From the NCBI GenBank assembly GCA_031550525.1, contig JAVBON010000006.1:62001-126000 (forward strand): 64,000 nt of DNA, in the 5' to 3' direction. Below the pieces are notes generated by a model. The model searched no databases, was not told the origin of the DNA, and saw nothing but the letters and a program-made list of their open reading frames with translations. A program made the translations under genes and the position numbers. This document shows, in pieces, positions 25,856 to 34,705 of the stretch; position 1 is the first letter of the stretch, and every line of letters begins with the position of its first letter. The DNA is from WRHT01 sp031550525 (GTDB lineage: Bacteria; Desulfobacterota; Desulfovibrionia; Desulfovibrionales; Desulfovibrionaceae).

Positions 25856-25917
25856 GCCGCCTCCCTGATTTATGATGTTGCCGGCGAAACAGGCAAAACC
25901 GGCCAGCGCGTTAGTTG

Positions 25918-26763
25918 CTAGTTAACGTTTTTAACGGCGGTAAATGAGCCTGCCTGCCGTAAAATATCAAGCTGCTCGCGCTTAACAGTAAACTGGCCGC
26001 TTGCTGGTAACGCGTAAAAAAGACGCATATTGGCAAAGTACGTGGAAACCCAGTAAAATTCGCCCACGTTGTTTTTAAGCATGCCATCGGTATCTTCCGC
26101 TCCCAGCTTGTCCCAATCGTCCCGCATTAGCGGAGTTTGCTGCATATCATATATAGACGGCCATAGTATGGCCTTGGATGAAAGCATTACAAAATTTTCC
26201 GGTTTTCCGGCTACGGCAAGAAGCGCGCGCATGTCAAAATGGGCAACTATAAGGGCGCGCAATTCGTCCTGCATGTAAACCGGCTTGGCTATATAAATCT
26301 CCGGCCCCATGGGGCTTTCCATGGTATAGGCCCGCAAATCCATGGGCCTTTGCCGGGGCACTTCCTGCATCAGCGGGCCCAAATTGAACTCTTTAAGGGC
26401 ATATTCAGGCACACGGGCCATAATGCGCCCCTTGCCGTCCGTTACGGCTATGCCGCCCAGCCACGGGAAGTCGGCCAGCATTTTGTTTACCCACTCTTCG
26501 TCAGGGCTGCGGTCACTATCGTCCATGGCCCGCGAGAGCTGCTCCAAAAGGTAGTCGACATCGGCAACGGACTGGCTGAGCGTAATCTGGTAAGGCTCGC
26601 ACAGATCCCTGTTATCAAACCTGAGCTTGGCCGGGGTATTAATATACTTGTAATACGGATCAGTTACGTTGCGCCAAAGGTTTTTGCTTGTTTGTCCGGC
26701 GCATCCGGCAATAAAAAAAACAGGCACACAAAGTGCGCAAAGAGTACGGTACAAACGTGACAA
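25918..26763 (-). CDS. Lipoprotein with a possible PDC/dCache-like domain
   Basis: 281 residues from a TTG start at 26763, chosen because GGGGGA lies 6 nt upstream and the reading frame then begins with a lipoprotein signal (MSRLYRTLCALCVPVFFIAGC, Cys21). The mature region, around MLADFPWLGGIAVTDGKGRIMARVPEYAL, resembles the beta-rich extracellular sensor folds of the PDC/Cache class. No signalling domain follows. It would sit on the periplasmic side of a membrane. It lies between the TPR gene (overlapping reading frames are avoided by this start) and fbp. Confidence 0.75.
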   Translation of the reverse strand: MSRLYRTLCALCVPVFFIAGCAGQTSKNLWRNVTDPYYKYINTPAKLRFDNRDLCEPYQITLSQSVADVDYLLEQLSRAMDDSDRSPDEEWVNKMLADFPWLGGIAVTDGKGRIMARVPEYALKEFNLGPLMQEVPRQRPMDLRAYTMESPMGPEIYIAKPVYMQDELRALIVAHFDMRALLAVAGKPENFVMLSSKAILWPSIYDMQQTPLMRDDWDKLGAEDTDGMLKNNVGEFYWVSTYFANMRLFYALPASGQFTVKREQLDILRQAGSFTAVKNVN

Positions 26764-26797
26764 AATTATTCCCCCATCTGCCGAAAAGGCAATGGTA

Positions 26798-27637
26798 TTA
26801 ACTTTTTGCTTCCAGCCGTTCGGCCAGCAATTCCAGCACATCCACAAGGCGGTTGGGGCCTTGCGCGGAAGGCGCTTTTTCCTCAGGCAAAGCTTCGGGG
26901 CCGGCTGAGGCAGCCATACCTATGTCGGCGCTCAGACGCGCAATGGCGTCTTCAAGGCTTACTTTTTCATCTTCTGTTTTCGCGGAGCGCAAAAGCTCCT
27001 CATAAATATCCAACGCGCCTACATAATCGCCCTGCCCGGCAAGCACTTCGGCCATGGAGCGGGTTTTAAGCGAAAATTGCTCGTCATCATCTTCAGATTC
27101 CGCGTCAACCTCATCATTGCTCTCGCCCACGCTCACGGCCGGTGCAGGTTTGTAAGCGGCAGCGGAGGCTCTTGGCGCGGCAGCGCCGTGCAAAACCGGC
27201 AAGGCAGGCTCCGCCGGCTTAAGCTTGCCGGAGAGTATGCTGCCAAGACCGTGCTCAATAACGGCGGACCATGAAATAGGCTCGCCTTTAAGGCTGGCGG
27301 AAAGGAAATTCAAAGCCAAAGCGGCATCGCGCGATTGCGGATTTTTCGCCATGCGCTCGGTCCATGCGGCCCAAAAGCCGGGGTACCCGCCCAACATAAG
27401 AGAAACCGCATCCACTTCCGGCCAGATGTCTTCAATTTTGCTCTGATTGAATAGTATATCTATAAGCAAAAGGCGGGCTTCGATATGTTCAGGGTTACGG
27501 CCAAGGCCGTGCCGCAAGGTGGAAAGGGCCGCATCAGGCTGCCCATCTTCAGCCTGCATGCGCGCAAGGGGAAAAAACACTTTCGAGCCCGGCTCAAGGT
27601 CCAGCACTTCCTGATACCATTCAATTTTCTGTTTCAT
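26798..27637 (-). CDS. Tetratricopeptide-repeat protein
   Basis: 279 residues. TPR-like helices occupy about 1-100 (MKQKIEWYQEVLDLEPGSKVFFPLARM, then DAALSTLRHGLGRNPEHIEARLLLIDIL). A proline/alanine-rich linker follows at 145-185 with a run of acidic residues, and a further repeat at about 195-235 (AEVLAGQGDYVGALDIYEEL). TPR proteins mediate protein contacts; the partner is not known. No signal peptide, so probably cytoplasmic. It overlaps the ftsB-like gene end by 17 bases. Confidence 0.82.
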   Translation of the reverse strand: MKQKIEWYQEVLDLEPGSKVFFPLARMQAEDGQPDAALSTLRHGLGRNPEHIEARLLLIDILFNQSKIEDIWPEVDAVSLMLGGYPGFWAAWTERMAKNPQSRDAALALNFLSASLKGEPISWSAVIEHGLGSILSGKLKPAEPALPVLHGAAAPRASAAAYKPAPAVSVGESNDEVDAESEDDDEQFSLKTRSMAEVLAGQGDYVGALDIYEELLRSAKTEDEKVSLEDAIARLSADIGMAASAGPEALPEEKAPSAQGPNRLVDVLELLAERLEAKS

Positions 27638-27938
27638 TCAGGCCCGCTCCAGTGTTCAATCCATCAGGAAAAATATACCATATTTCGTTATCTTTAACAA
27701 AATTGAGGCGTTTTCTAATCATCTGCTCTATATATTTGTCATCAGATTGCAAAAGCTTTATTTCACGGCTAAGAGCGATATTTTTGCTGCCAAGCGCGTC
27801 CATGCGCTCGTTTAGCGCCATAAACTCTTGTTGAAGCGCCTTGTACGCCACCAGCCCCTGCTCGCCCCAGATCAAATTCCAGGCGAGGGCGATATTCAGA
27901 AAAACCGAACAACACAGTAGCAGACGCCGATAACTCAT
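27621..27938 (-). CDS. ftsB: FtsB/DivIC-like septum formation initiator
   Basis: 105 residues: a short cytoplasmic start, one membrane span (about 6-24), then a periplasmic coiled coil (QQEFMALNERMDALGSKNIALSREIKLL) and the family's C-terminal block MIRKRLNFVKDNEIWYIFP. FtsB bridges FtsQ and FtsL in the division complex. It sits one base after the gene at 27940 and overlaps the TPR gene at its end. Confidence 0.85.
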   Translation of the reverse strand: MSYRRLLLCCSVFLNIALAWNLIWGEQGLVAYKALQQEFMALNERMDALGSKNIALSREIKLLQSDDKYIEQMIRKRLNFVKDNEIWYIFPDGLNTGAGLNETEN

Positions 27939-27939
27939 T

Positions 27940-28221
27940 TTATTGGAGCCTGCTTTTGCCCGCTGCTTTATGGGGCGCGCTTTGCATTAAAAGCAGCTCC
28001 AACTCGTCCAAAAACTTGCTGGTGGCAAACTCCACCCGCCGCACCTCGTATTCGTTAAGCGAAATATCGGCGAGCTTTTCCAAAAAGGATTCCAACGCGC
28101 CTATTTCGCCGGTAAAGGCGCTGCCAAATGGCATGGAATCAATATCATCCCGCAGGTCAAGAATTGTCTGCAGGCAATTTTTCAAACGCAAGCGTAAATG
28201 CATGTTATTTTCCATAACCAT
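27940..28221 (-). CDS. Uncharacterised 93-residue helical protein
   Basis: A short, mostly helical protein (LRLKNCLQTILDLRDDIDSM...LESFLEKLADISLNEYEV). No signal peptide or motif recognised. It lies between pgsA and the ftsB-like gene, with a single base before the latter. A second ATG (MENNM) two codons in has GGCGGGA upstream and may be the true start. Its position suggests a role linked to division or envelope, which is inference only. Confidence 0.72.
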   Translation of the reverse strand: MVMENNMHLRLRLKNCLQTILDLRDDIDSMPFGSAFTGEIGALESFLEKLADISLNEYEVRRVEFATSKFLDELELLLMQSAPHKAAGKSRLQ

Positions 28222-28280
28222 CCCGCCAATAATAACTGACTGACCTTAAATATCAATAAAAGTTATGGGCAGTTTTAAAA

Positions 28281-28886
28281 TTAATCACCGGTCGGCCCTT
28301 GCCCATCGGCCGGTTTGGCGTTTCCGGCCTCATCACCGGCGCCGTCACGCCAGAACGCGTAAAAATCGTACATGTATTTGCTGCCGGAAAAAACCGTAAG
28401 CACCAGGGCGGAATACAACAAAACCATGCCCGCCGGAACCAGATCAACCCCAAACCAAGGGTAATACAAGGTCAGCGGCACAATGGCCAAGCCTTGCAAT
28501 ACTGTTTTAAGTTTGCCGAAGCGATCCGCCGCTATAATATGCCCTTCGTCGGCGGCAATGGCGCGCAGGCCGGTAACCATAAGCTCGCGCACAACAATAA
28601 CTATAACCACCCAGGCAGGCACGCGGGCCAAGGCAACCATCATTATCAGCATGGAGCAGTTTAGCACCTTATCGGCCAACGGGTCCAAGAATTTACCAAA
28701 ACTTGTCACCTGGCCGGAACTGCGGGCCAGCTTGCCATCCACATAGTCGGACGCCGATGCGGCCATATACAGTAAAGTGGCGGCCAGGCAGGTGAACCGG
28801 TTTGGAAAGTACAGCAAAACAATAATCACCGGTGTAATGCCGATGCGGCTCAAAGTGAGCCATGTAGGCAAATTAAAGCGTTTCAT
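28281..28886 (-). CDS. pgsA: CDP-diacylglycerol-glycerol-3-phosphate 3-phosphatidyltransferase
   Basis: 201 residues. The CDP-alcohol phosphotransferase signature is complete: Asp47, Asp50, Asp68 and Asp72 in SDYVDGKLAR...GKFLDPLADK. Several membrane spans follow (for example AWVVIVIVVRELMV). It makes phosphatidylglycerol phosphate, the first step to phosphatidylglycerol and cardiolipin. I start it at ATG 28886, which has AGGT before it, rather than TTG 28898. It heads the long minus-strand string ending at bamD. Confidence 0.93.
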   Translation of the reverse strand: MKRFNLPTWLTLSRIGITPVIIVLLYFPNRFTCLAATLLYMAASASDYVDGKLARSSGQVTSFGKFLDPLADKVLNCSMLIMMVALARVPAWVVIVIVVRELMVTGLRAIAADEGHIIAADRFGKLKTVLQGLAIVPLTLYYPWFGVDLVPAGMVLLYSALVLTVFSGSKYMYDFYAFWRDGAGDEAGNAKPADGQGPTGD

Positions 28887-29345
28887 ATTTACCTGCAAAA
28901 TAAGTAGTTGGTGCTTTAAAACTCAAATAGGATATTACAAAAACGATACAAGAGTGATGCCACACAGGCGATTGGCAGCGTAAATACCGCCATAAACACT
29001 TTTTTGTCATTGCAAGCGCCCTGCTGAACCGGCCAAGTTGGCCTGCCGCCCAAACGCCCGATAAAGGTTTTCTAAAAACCTTTTCTGACCATGCCCATTT
29101 CTTTAATAAAAATCTAGAAATATTCCAACAACAAAAATTTAAATAACCACCGATATAACCAGTTGCATTTTTTTTAGGGTTTTGATTATAAACAAAGCGA
29201 ATTAAATGTAGTTAAACATATATTAAATCAATTTATAAATTATATATATATTATTATACCTTTAAAAATATAAATAAAATAAACTGTTGAGTATAAATTT
29301 TAATATTTCAAATACACCATAAATCCACTTCAATGGACTTAAGCC
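28887..29345. other. AT-rich divergent spacer between pgsA and the GntR gene
   Basis: 459 bp without a credible gene. The half nearer pgsA has a hairpin AAAGGTTTT / AAAAACCTTT (29063-29085) that looks like a weak terminator although no gene points at it. The half nearer the regulator (29100-29345) is strongly AT-rich with long A/T runs, unlike the rest of the window. Promoters for both genes should lie here; I cannot fix them. Confidence 0.5.
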
Positions 29346-30104
29346 ATGTCTCAACGAGTTACCATTTCACAGCACATTGTACAGGACCTGCACCAGAAAA
29401 TTCTCAATAAAAGTTACAAATCAGGACAACGCCTGCCTACAGAGCGTGAACTTGCCGTTTTGTATGGGGTAAGCAGAATACCGGTGCGCGAAGCCCTAAA
29501 AACTCTTGCGCAACAAGGGTTGGTGGAAATAAAACACGGTAGCGGAAATTATGTTACTGTGATTGACGAAAGCAAGCTGGCCGAGCAAATCTGCCAATAT
29601 ATTTTTATGTCTGGCGGCAAACCAAATGACATTGTGCATCTTTGGCAAATCATGCAGGCAGAATCCGCGAAGTATGCGGCTGATTTTCGTACTGATAGCG
29701 ATATTGCGTTGTTCCGCAGACTGCACGAGCTATGCGTCATACCGGCGGAACCCGCGCCCGCAGAAAAATTAGAAATTTTTTTTGAGGCGGACAAACAGTT
29801 TCATGTCGCCATTGCCAAGCTTTGCGATAACTCTTTGCTTATACATTTTATAAAAATATTTCACGACATACTGCAATTTAACGATGCCGCCATACGCCAG
29901 AACATGCAGGGCATATGCGCCATGTTCGAAAAACATGCGGATCTGCTGCTTGCCATTGAACGGCAGGACAAAGAAGCGGCGGCCAAAGCCGTTAATGACG
30001 AATTTGCCATAGGCCGGCATATTTTTACCACAGCCATGCAAGTGCTGCCTTTGCACGAAGTATTCAGCAAATATTTTTTTGGCTTTACCAAGGGGCCGCA
30101 TTAA
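29346..30104 (+). CDS. GntR-family transcriptional regulator, FadR/FCD subgroup
   Basis: 252 residues. The winged helix of the GntR family covers about 10-75 (SGQRLPTERELAVLYGVSRIPVREALKTLAQQGLVEIKHGSG). The C-terminal all-helical FCD sensor covers about 100-235, with metal-type histidines (FHVAIAKL, then MFEKHADLLLAIERQD). FCD regulators bind organic acids; the ligand is unknown. The gene stands alone, so its target may be remote or its own promoter. Its surroundings are more AT-rich than the neighbours. Two hairpins and a dispersed repeat follow. Confidence 0.9.
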   Translation: MSQRVTISQHIVQDLHQKILNKSYKSGQRLPTERELAVLYGVSRIPVREALKTLAQQGLVEIKHGSGNYVTVIDESKLAEQICQYIFMSGGKPNDIVHLWQIMQAESAKYAADFRTDSDIALFRRLHELCVIPAEPAPAEKLEIFFEADKQFHVAIAKLCDNSLLIHFIKIFHDILQFNDAAIRQNMQGICAMFEKHADLLLAIERQDKEAAAKAVNDEFAIGRHIFTTAMQVLPLHEVFSKYFFGFTKGPH

Positions 30105-30126
30105 ATTACCCCCCCGGCTGCGCCTG

Positions 30127-30273
30127 GGTTGTGCCGACATTCAGAGTGATTTTGTTATCTGGCAAGGAAGCAAGGCTTTGAACCGAAAGAGTATACTCTT
30201 ACGGTATTCGACTGAGGGGCAAAGCCTTGCTGACGCAGACAGAGGGAAAAAGCGCCTGAATGGCTACACAACC
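30127..30273. repeat. 147-bp hairpin repeat, copy B
   Basis: Outer inverted repeats of 18 bases (30127-30144, 30256-30273), matching except for three positions. An inner perfect stem AGCAAGGCTTTG / CAAAGCCTTGCT follows, and between them is the self-complementary AAGAGTATACTCTT. Shares TTTTGTTATCTGGCAAGGAA and GACGCAGACAGAGGG with copy A at 21591. No ORF. It lies 22 bases past the GntR stop. Confidence 0.7.
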
Positions 30274-30328
30274 TGGGTCAGGATAACATCCAAACCGCAG
30301 CGCTGCCGGGGGTTAATTTTTTATTATC

Positions 30329-30382
30329 GCGCAAAATTTTTTTGCGCTATTGACGGTTCCAGATTAAGTCTGGACTTTTTTT
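30329..30382 (+). terminator. Tandem hairpins ending the GntR transcript
   Basis: GCGCAAAA / TTTTGCGC (30329-30347) is followed by TCCAGA / TCTGGA (30358-30374) and a run of seven T on the plus strand. The second hairpin is a good intrinsic terminator. The mrp gene converges on it from the right. Confidence 0.8.
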
Positions 30383-31268
30383 ATTTCTTAAAGGCGTTGC
30401 TGAAGCAAGCGTTTTTAACATTTTCGGCCAGCGCGTAAAAGGCCGATTTCGCGGCGTTGCCGCCTTCAATAAGCACCGCTGGCAAGCCTGCGTCCGCCGC
30501 TCTTGAAGCCTCGGCATCCAACGGTATGCTGCCAAGAAAAGCCAAGCCGGACTTGCGGGCCAGCTCAAGCCCGCTGTCGGAGTTGCCGTGCATTTCTATT
30601 TTGCCGCCGCAATGCGGGCAGGAAAACGCGCTCATGTTCTCCACCATGCCCAAAACTCTGGCGTGCAAAGCCTCCAAAAAGTTAATGGCCTTGCGCACAT
30701 CGGCCAGAGCCACCTGATGCGGGGTGGTTACCACAAGGCACAGCGCGTCTGGAATCATTTGCAGAATGGTAAGATGCTCGTCGCCTGTTCCGGGGGGCGA
30801 GTCTATAACCAGAAAATCCAGTTCGCCCCAGGCGGCCTCGCCAATAAGCTGCTGAATGGCTCCGGCCTTTTTGGGGCCGCGCCAAATAATGGCCTGATCG
30901 CGATTCTCCAGCAACGTATCTAAAGAAAGCACCGAGAGATTCTCGGAAAATTTTATCGGGGTAATCAAATCGTTTTCAACACGAGATACCACGCCCTCTT
31001 TTATGCCCAAAAGTCTGGGCACGCTTGGTCCGTGAATATCAACATCAAGTATGCCGGTTTTAAACCCCATTTCAGACAGGGCTACAGCCAGGTTTATTGT
31101 TACCGAGCTTTTGCCCACCCCGCCTTTGCCGCTCATGACAAATATTTTGTACCGTATTTTACGTAACGCGGCGGAAAGGGAATCGTTTTCCTGATGTTTG
31201 GCCTGCGGAAGCTGCTGCGAAGCGCTGAAAGACGCGTTGGCAGCGCCGCTTTTTGATTGTTCTGGCAT
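30381..31268 (-). CDS. mrp: Mrp/ApbC-family P-loop ATPase (Fe-S carrier)
   Basis: 295 residues. Deviant Walker A GKGGVGKSS (about 47-55), switch I/II DIHGPSVPR and SPPGTGDEH, and a C-terminal CPHC motif (Cys217, Cys220) that bridges a cluster between two subunits. Family members carry [4Fe-4S] clusters to apo-proteins. A hydrophilic N-terminal arm of about 40 residues precedes the ATPase. The ATG has GAGGT upstream. Single gene. Confidence 0.93.
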   Translation of the reverse strand: MPEQSKSGAANASFSASQQLPQAKHQENDSLSAALRKIRYKIFVMSGKGGVGKSSVTINLAVALSEMGFKTGILDVDIHGPSVPRLLGIKEGVVSRVENDLITPIKFSENLSVLSLDTLLENRDQAIIWRGPKKAGAIQQLIGEAAWGELDFLVIDSPPGTGDEHLTILQMIPDALCLVVTTPHQVALADVRKAINFLEALHARVLGMVENMSAFSCPHCGGKIEMHGNSDSGLELARKSGLAFLGSIPLDAEASRAADAGLPAVLIEGGNAAKSAFYALAENVKNACFSNAFKK

Positions 31269-31422
31269 GGCAATACCTCACTAAAATATATGCAAAAGAT
31301 TAGTAACCTCAGGCTGCTAAAATAACAAGCCCGCATTGAAAAACAAAATCATAATCATCACAAAACTGGTGGTTTGAGCTTCAGTTCGCAATACTTGCTT
31401 AACTGCTAAAACCATAATAAAA

Positions 31423-31439
31423 CCGGGCATTAAGCCCGG
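31423..31439 (-). terminator. Terminator of pcm
   Basis: CCGGGC / GCCCGG with a 5-nt loop; on the minus strand TTTTATTA follows the stem. It lies 37 bases past the pcm stop. Confidence 0.8.
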
Positions 31440-31475
31440 CTCGTGTTATCTTAATAATACAACAGGCACAACGCG

Positions 31476-32117
31476 CTACCAGCCGTGATCGCCCACAAGA
31501 TCAACAAAGGCTACACGGCCCTTTTTCTCTTGAGTTACCTTGCCGTTTTCTTTGCGCACCACCACCAGCTCCTGTTGCCGCTGGCCAGCTCCTACCGGTA
31601 TTACCATTATGCCCGGGTCGGCCAGTTGCCCCACAAGAGGCGCGGGCACACTCGGCCCCCCTGCCGTGACTATGATTCTGTCAAAAGGCGCTTCCGCCTC
31701 CCACCCCAGAGTTCCATCGGCCAGCTTGAGCTTTATGCGCAAATAGCCAAGTTTTACCAGCCTGCGCGCCGTTGCCATATACAACTCGCGCAGACGCTCG
31801 ACAGAATATACTTCCAGCCCCATCTCGGCCAGAATGGCGGATTGATACCCGCAGCCGGTGCCTATTTCCAGCACTTTCATACCTGGCGAGGCTTCCAAAA
31901 GCTCGGACATAAGCGCGACGATATACGGTTGCGAAATGGTCTGTCCGCTGCCGATCATCAGGGGGTAATCCTCATAGGCCCTGTGCCACAAGGCCTCTTC
32001 CACAAAATAATGCCTGGGCGTTTTGCGCATGGCCGAAATAACCTTTGGAGCGCTTATGCCGCGCTGCAAAAGCTGTTCTTTAACCATTCTGTCTCTGCTT
32101 ATGGCGTATCCGCCCAT
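31476..32117 (-). CDS. pcm: Protein-L-isoaspartate O-methyltransferase
   Basis: 213 residues. It methylates isoaspartyl residues in aged proteins so they can be repaired. Motifs IGSGQTISQPYIVALM and the SAM site VLEIGTGCGYQSAIL are present, with post-I IIVTAGGPSVPAPL. ATG has AGGTGA upstream. Single gene, divergent from the M23 gene with about 165 bases between the likely starts. Confidence 0.94.
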   Translation of the reverse strand: MGGYAISRDRMVKEQLLQRGISAPKVISAMRKTPRHYFVEEALWHRAYEDYPLMIGSGQTISQPYIVALMSELLEASPGMKVLEIGTGCGYQSAILAEMGLEVYSVERLRELYMATARRLVKLGYLRIKLKLADGTLGWEAEAPFDRIIVTAGGPSVPAPLVGQLADPGIMVIPVGAGQRQQELVVVRKENGKVTQEKKGRVAFVDLVGDHGW

Positions 32118-32283
32118 GTTCGCTCACCTAGGTAAAAATTGTGCCTGGGAGTTTTTTACTTAAACTGTTAGCGGCGTCAAGTCTGATCTGCGCCCAACCT
32201 GACGGCGAGTCACATTTTTGAAGACTTTTACAGAACAATGCGTTAAAAAAATTTTGTCTAAATTTTTGTTAGAATTTCACAAT

Positions 32284-33591
32284 ATGCATAAACACAAACT
32301 CCTTCTTTATGCCGGTTTGCTCCTGATAATGGCAGCAATGCTGCTTACCGCCCTGCAAATATTTTGCGATAAGGAGCCGCCGCGTGTTGTTGTTGCCTTT
32401 CCGGAGCGCATAGCCCCAGGGCAGCCTCTTGGCGCTGTTGTAAGCGATGCTGAATCCGGACTTGGAGCTGTCAGCGTCACTGCGGCTCAGGCCGGAGCTT
32501 CCCCACAGATTATCGTGCTGGAAAAATATGGCGACGCGAACAGGGAGCAGCTAAGATTTTGCATTGCCGGCAATGGAGCGGACGAAGGGCCTTTAACCAT
32601 CAATATAAAAGCGGCCGACCGGTCTTTAAACCGGCTTTTTCGCGGCAACTACACCCTGCGCGAAATTGCGATTTATCTGGATAAAACACCGCCGCAACCG
32701 GCGTTTGACGTGCAGCCGCTAACTCTGCAAAAGGGAGGCAGCGCTTTGTTGCGCTTCAGGCTTTCTGAAGACGCTACCGTTGCCTCGCTGGCCTCCGGCA
32801 CTTTGAGTTTTCCGCTGTTCAGCCTGGGCGAACGCGACTATGCAGTGCTGCTTACTCTGCCGCCTGATGCCGATACCGCGTCTTTTAGCCCGGTATTAAC
32901 CCTGACTGATTCGGTTGGAAACACATCGCGCACTCCGTTGCCACTAAATAAAACTGAATACAGCCCCAAGCATGACGAAATAAAACTGAGCGATGCCTTT
33001 ATAAAAAGCAAGGCACGCGAGTTTGCCGCGCTGTTACCGGCTGAAAACGACTCGCTTGCCATATACCTGCGCGTGAATAATGAAGAAAGAGCGCGTAACT
33101 ACAAAAAAATATGGCAGATCTGCCAAAACACCTCACCAAGCCCGCTTTGGGAAGGGGCCTTCATGCCCATGCCCGGCGCGGCAAGACGCTCGGACTTTGC
33201 CGACCAGCGCAGTTACCTGTATAATAATACGGTTGTGGATTACCAGGTGCATTTGGGTTTGGACTATGCCTCGGTAGCCAAAGACAAAATACCGGCGGCC
33301 AACGCCGGACAGGTTGTATTTACCGGATATATGGGCATACATGGCAACGTGGTTATGATTGACCATGGGCTTGGGCTGCACAGCCTGTACTCGCACCTTA
33401 GCGAGATACTGGCGGAACAAGGGCAAAACGTGGCGAAAGGCGAAATAATAGGGCGCACCGGTTCCACTGGCATGGCGGGGGGAGATCACCTGCACTATGA
33501 AATGCTGGTTAACGGAATTTCGGTTGATCCCCTGCCCTGGTTTGATGCCGAATGGGTTGAAAACAACATTAATTCCCGGCTGTTTCAATAA
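32284..33591 (+). CDS. M23-family metallopeptidase (LytM domain), membrane-anchored
   Basis: 435 residues from ATG 32284. A membrane anchor or signal (LLLYAGLLLIMAAMLLTALQIF) is followed by a long beta-rich periplasmic region (about 30-240). The C-terminal LytM domain carries zinc-binding HLGLD, the HSLYSHL loop and GDHLHYEM. Enzymes with all ligands cleave peptidoglycan cross-bridges; this one has them all. An upstream TTG at 32218 would add 22 residues but lacks a ribosome site. Its end overlaps the convergent cbiK gene by 23 bases. Confidence 0.9.
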   Translation: MHKHKLLLYAGLLLIMAAMLLTALQIFCDKEPPRVVVAFPERIAPGQPLGAVVSDAESGLGAVSVTAAQAGASPQIIVLEKYGDANREQLRFCIAGNGADEGPLTINIKAADRSLNRLFRGNYTLREIAIYLDKTPPQPAFDVQPLTLQKGGSALLRFRLSEDATVASLASGTLSFPLFSLGERDYAVLLTLPPDADTASFSPVLTLTDSVGNTSRTPLPLNKTEYSPKHDEIKLSDAFIKSKAREFAALLPAENDSLAIYLRVNNEERARNYKKIWQICQNTSPSPLWEGAFMPMPGAARRSDFADQRSYLYNNTVVDYQVHLGLDYASVAKDKIPAANAGQVVFTGYMGIHGNVVMIDHGLGLHSLYSHLSEILAEQGQNVAKGEIIGRTGSTGMAGGDHLHYEMLVNGISVDPLPWFDAEWVENNINSRLFQ

Positions 33592-34462
33592 GCTTCATGG
33601 TTTTGCGCAATTGCGCCTTCCACAGATTTGCCACGGCCTCATTGGCAATCAGCCCCTGTTTGTGCGCCCTGACCGAAAGCCCCGCGTCGTGCATGCGCGA
33701 CGAGAGGCTTTTATCGTCAGTATTGAAAATATCCGTACCGGCATGGCGGCCATACACGGCAAGCAGGGGGACAAGCCAGACAACCTTGCGCTTGTTGGAT
33801 TTTATGACCTGCATGGCATTTTTAACGCTCTCGTCATTTTCCAGATTCACCACCATGTAAAGGCTGCCCTTTTCCCCTTGCAGAAACAAGGCCCAATTAA
33901 GCGCCGGGTAAAGCACGCTGCCCGGCGTGTTTGAGCCATGCCCTACAAAAATCACGGCATCCCCCGGCTTTACATCGGCTGGCATGGAGTAAATAAGGTA
34001 AGAGGCCAGGGTAAAAACATCCTGTTCGCTGCCTGCCAGCGGCAAAGCGGCCTTTATTACGGCCTTTCCGCCATACATGCGGTTTAAATCTTCAACCGTA
34101 TCGAGCATTTTGCCATACTGCTCACCGGCGCTTACATACAAGGCACAAACCGCTATGCGGGTTATGCCTTCGTCAACCAGCGCCGTAACAGCCCCTTGCA
34201 GTGATGAAACGGCAGGTTCGCGCCCTTGGACTGATTTCAAAAGCTGGCCGGAAGTGAAGGCCATTACGATTTTGCTGTCCGGATAATCGGTTTGCAGTGT
34301 TTTGGCAAATTTTTCGATGCTTTCAATGGCTTCAGGCTGGCTGCTGCCCACGGCAGCCACCACAATGGCATTTTTATAGGTTTGCGCGGCTTGCGCAAAG
34401 CTTGCGGGCAACAAACAAAAAATAAAAAAAGCCGTAAACAAATAGATACTTCTTTTACACAT
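33569..34462 (-). CDS. cbiK: Sirohydrochlorin cobaltochelatase CbiK, periplasmic type
   Basis: 297 residues. The start at 34462 has GGAGT 8 nt upstream and gives a clean signal peptide (MCKRSIYLFTAFFIFCLLPASFAQA). The mature part has the CbiK fold with metal-binding histidines in FVGHGSNTPG and YGRHAGTD. Cytoplasmic CbiK inserts cobalt into sirohydrochlorin for cobalamin. The exported form, known from Desulfovibrio, is thought to handle heme or iron instead; that role is taken from the family, not shown here. The stop lies within the M23 gene's last codons on the other strand. Confidence 0.88.
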   Translation of the reverse strand: MCKRSIYLFTAFFIFCLLPASFAQAAQTYKNAIVVAAVGSSQPEAIESIEKFAKTLQTDYPDSKIVMAFTSGQLLKSVQGREPAVSSLQGAVTALVDEGITRIAVCALYVSAGEQYGKMLDTVEDLNRMYGGKAVIKAALPLAGSEQDVFTLASYLIYSMPADVKPGDAVIFVGHGSNTPGSVLYPALNWALFLQGEKGSLYMVVNLENDESVKNAMQVIKSNKRKVVWLVPLLAVYGRHAGTDIFNTDDKSLSSRMHDAGLSVRAHKQGLIANEAVANLWKAQLRKTMKLIETAGN

Positions 34463-34705
34463 GGTTACAACTCCGTGACGGCAAATGGCATATGAGGCGC
34501 CCCCCGGATTGTTAAGAGCTTCAAGGCGTCCTGTCAATAACGCCAGGCTGAAAAATGGGGTGGACTAGCGCGCGCTTTATGATTAAACTCTTTTAGTCGC
34601 AATCAAGTAAAATACGTAACTTAATAAAATATATGTGCCAAATACCAGTGCAGGCGCTTAACTGCCGTCTGCGCGGTTTTGGCGCACCCAAATTTGTGGT
34701 GATGA

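Noticed and set aside
28887..29345. Prophage or integration boundary in the AT-rich island
   Set aside because: No integrase, tRNA attachment site or phage gene is present; the unit is at most one regulator gene.
34463..34705. Possible cobalamin riboswitch upstream of cbiK or the activase
   Set aside because: I looked for the conserved B12-box and found none; only ordinary spacer sequence is visible.
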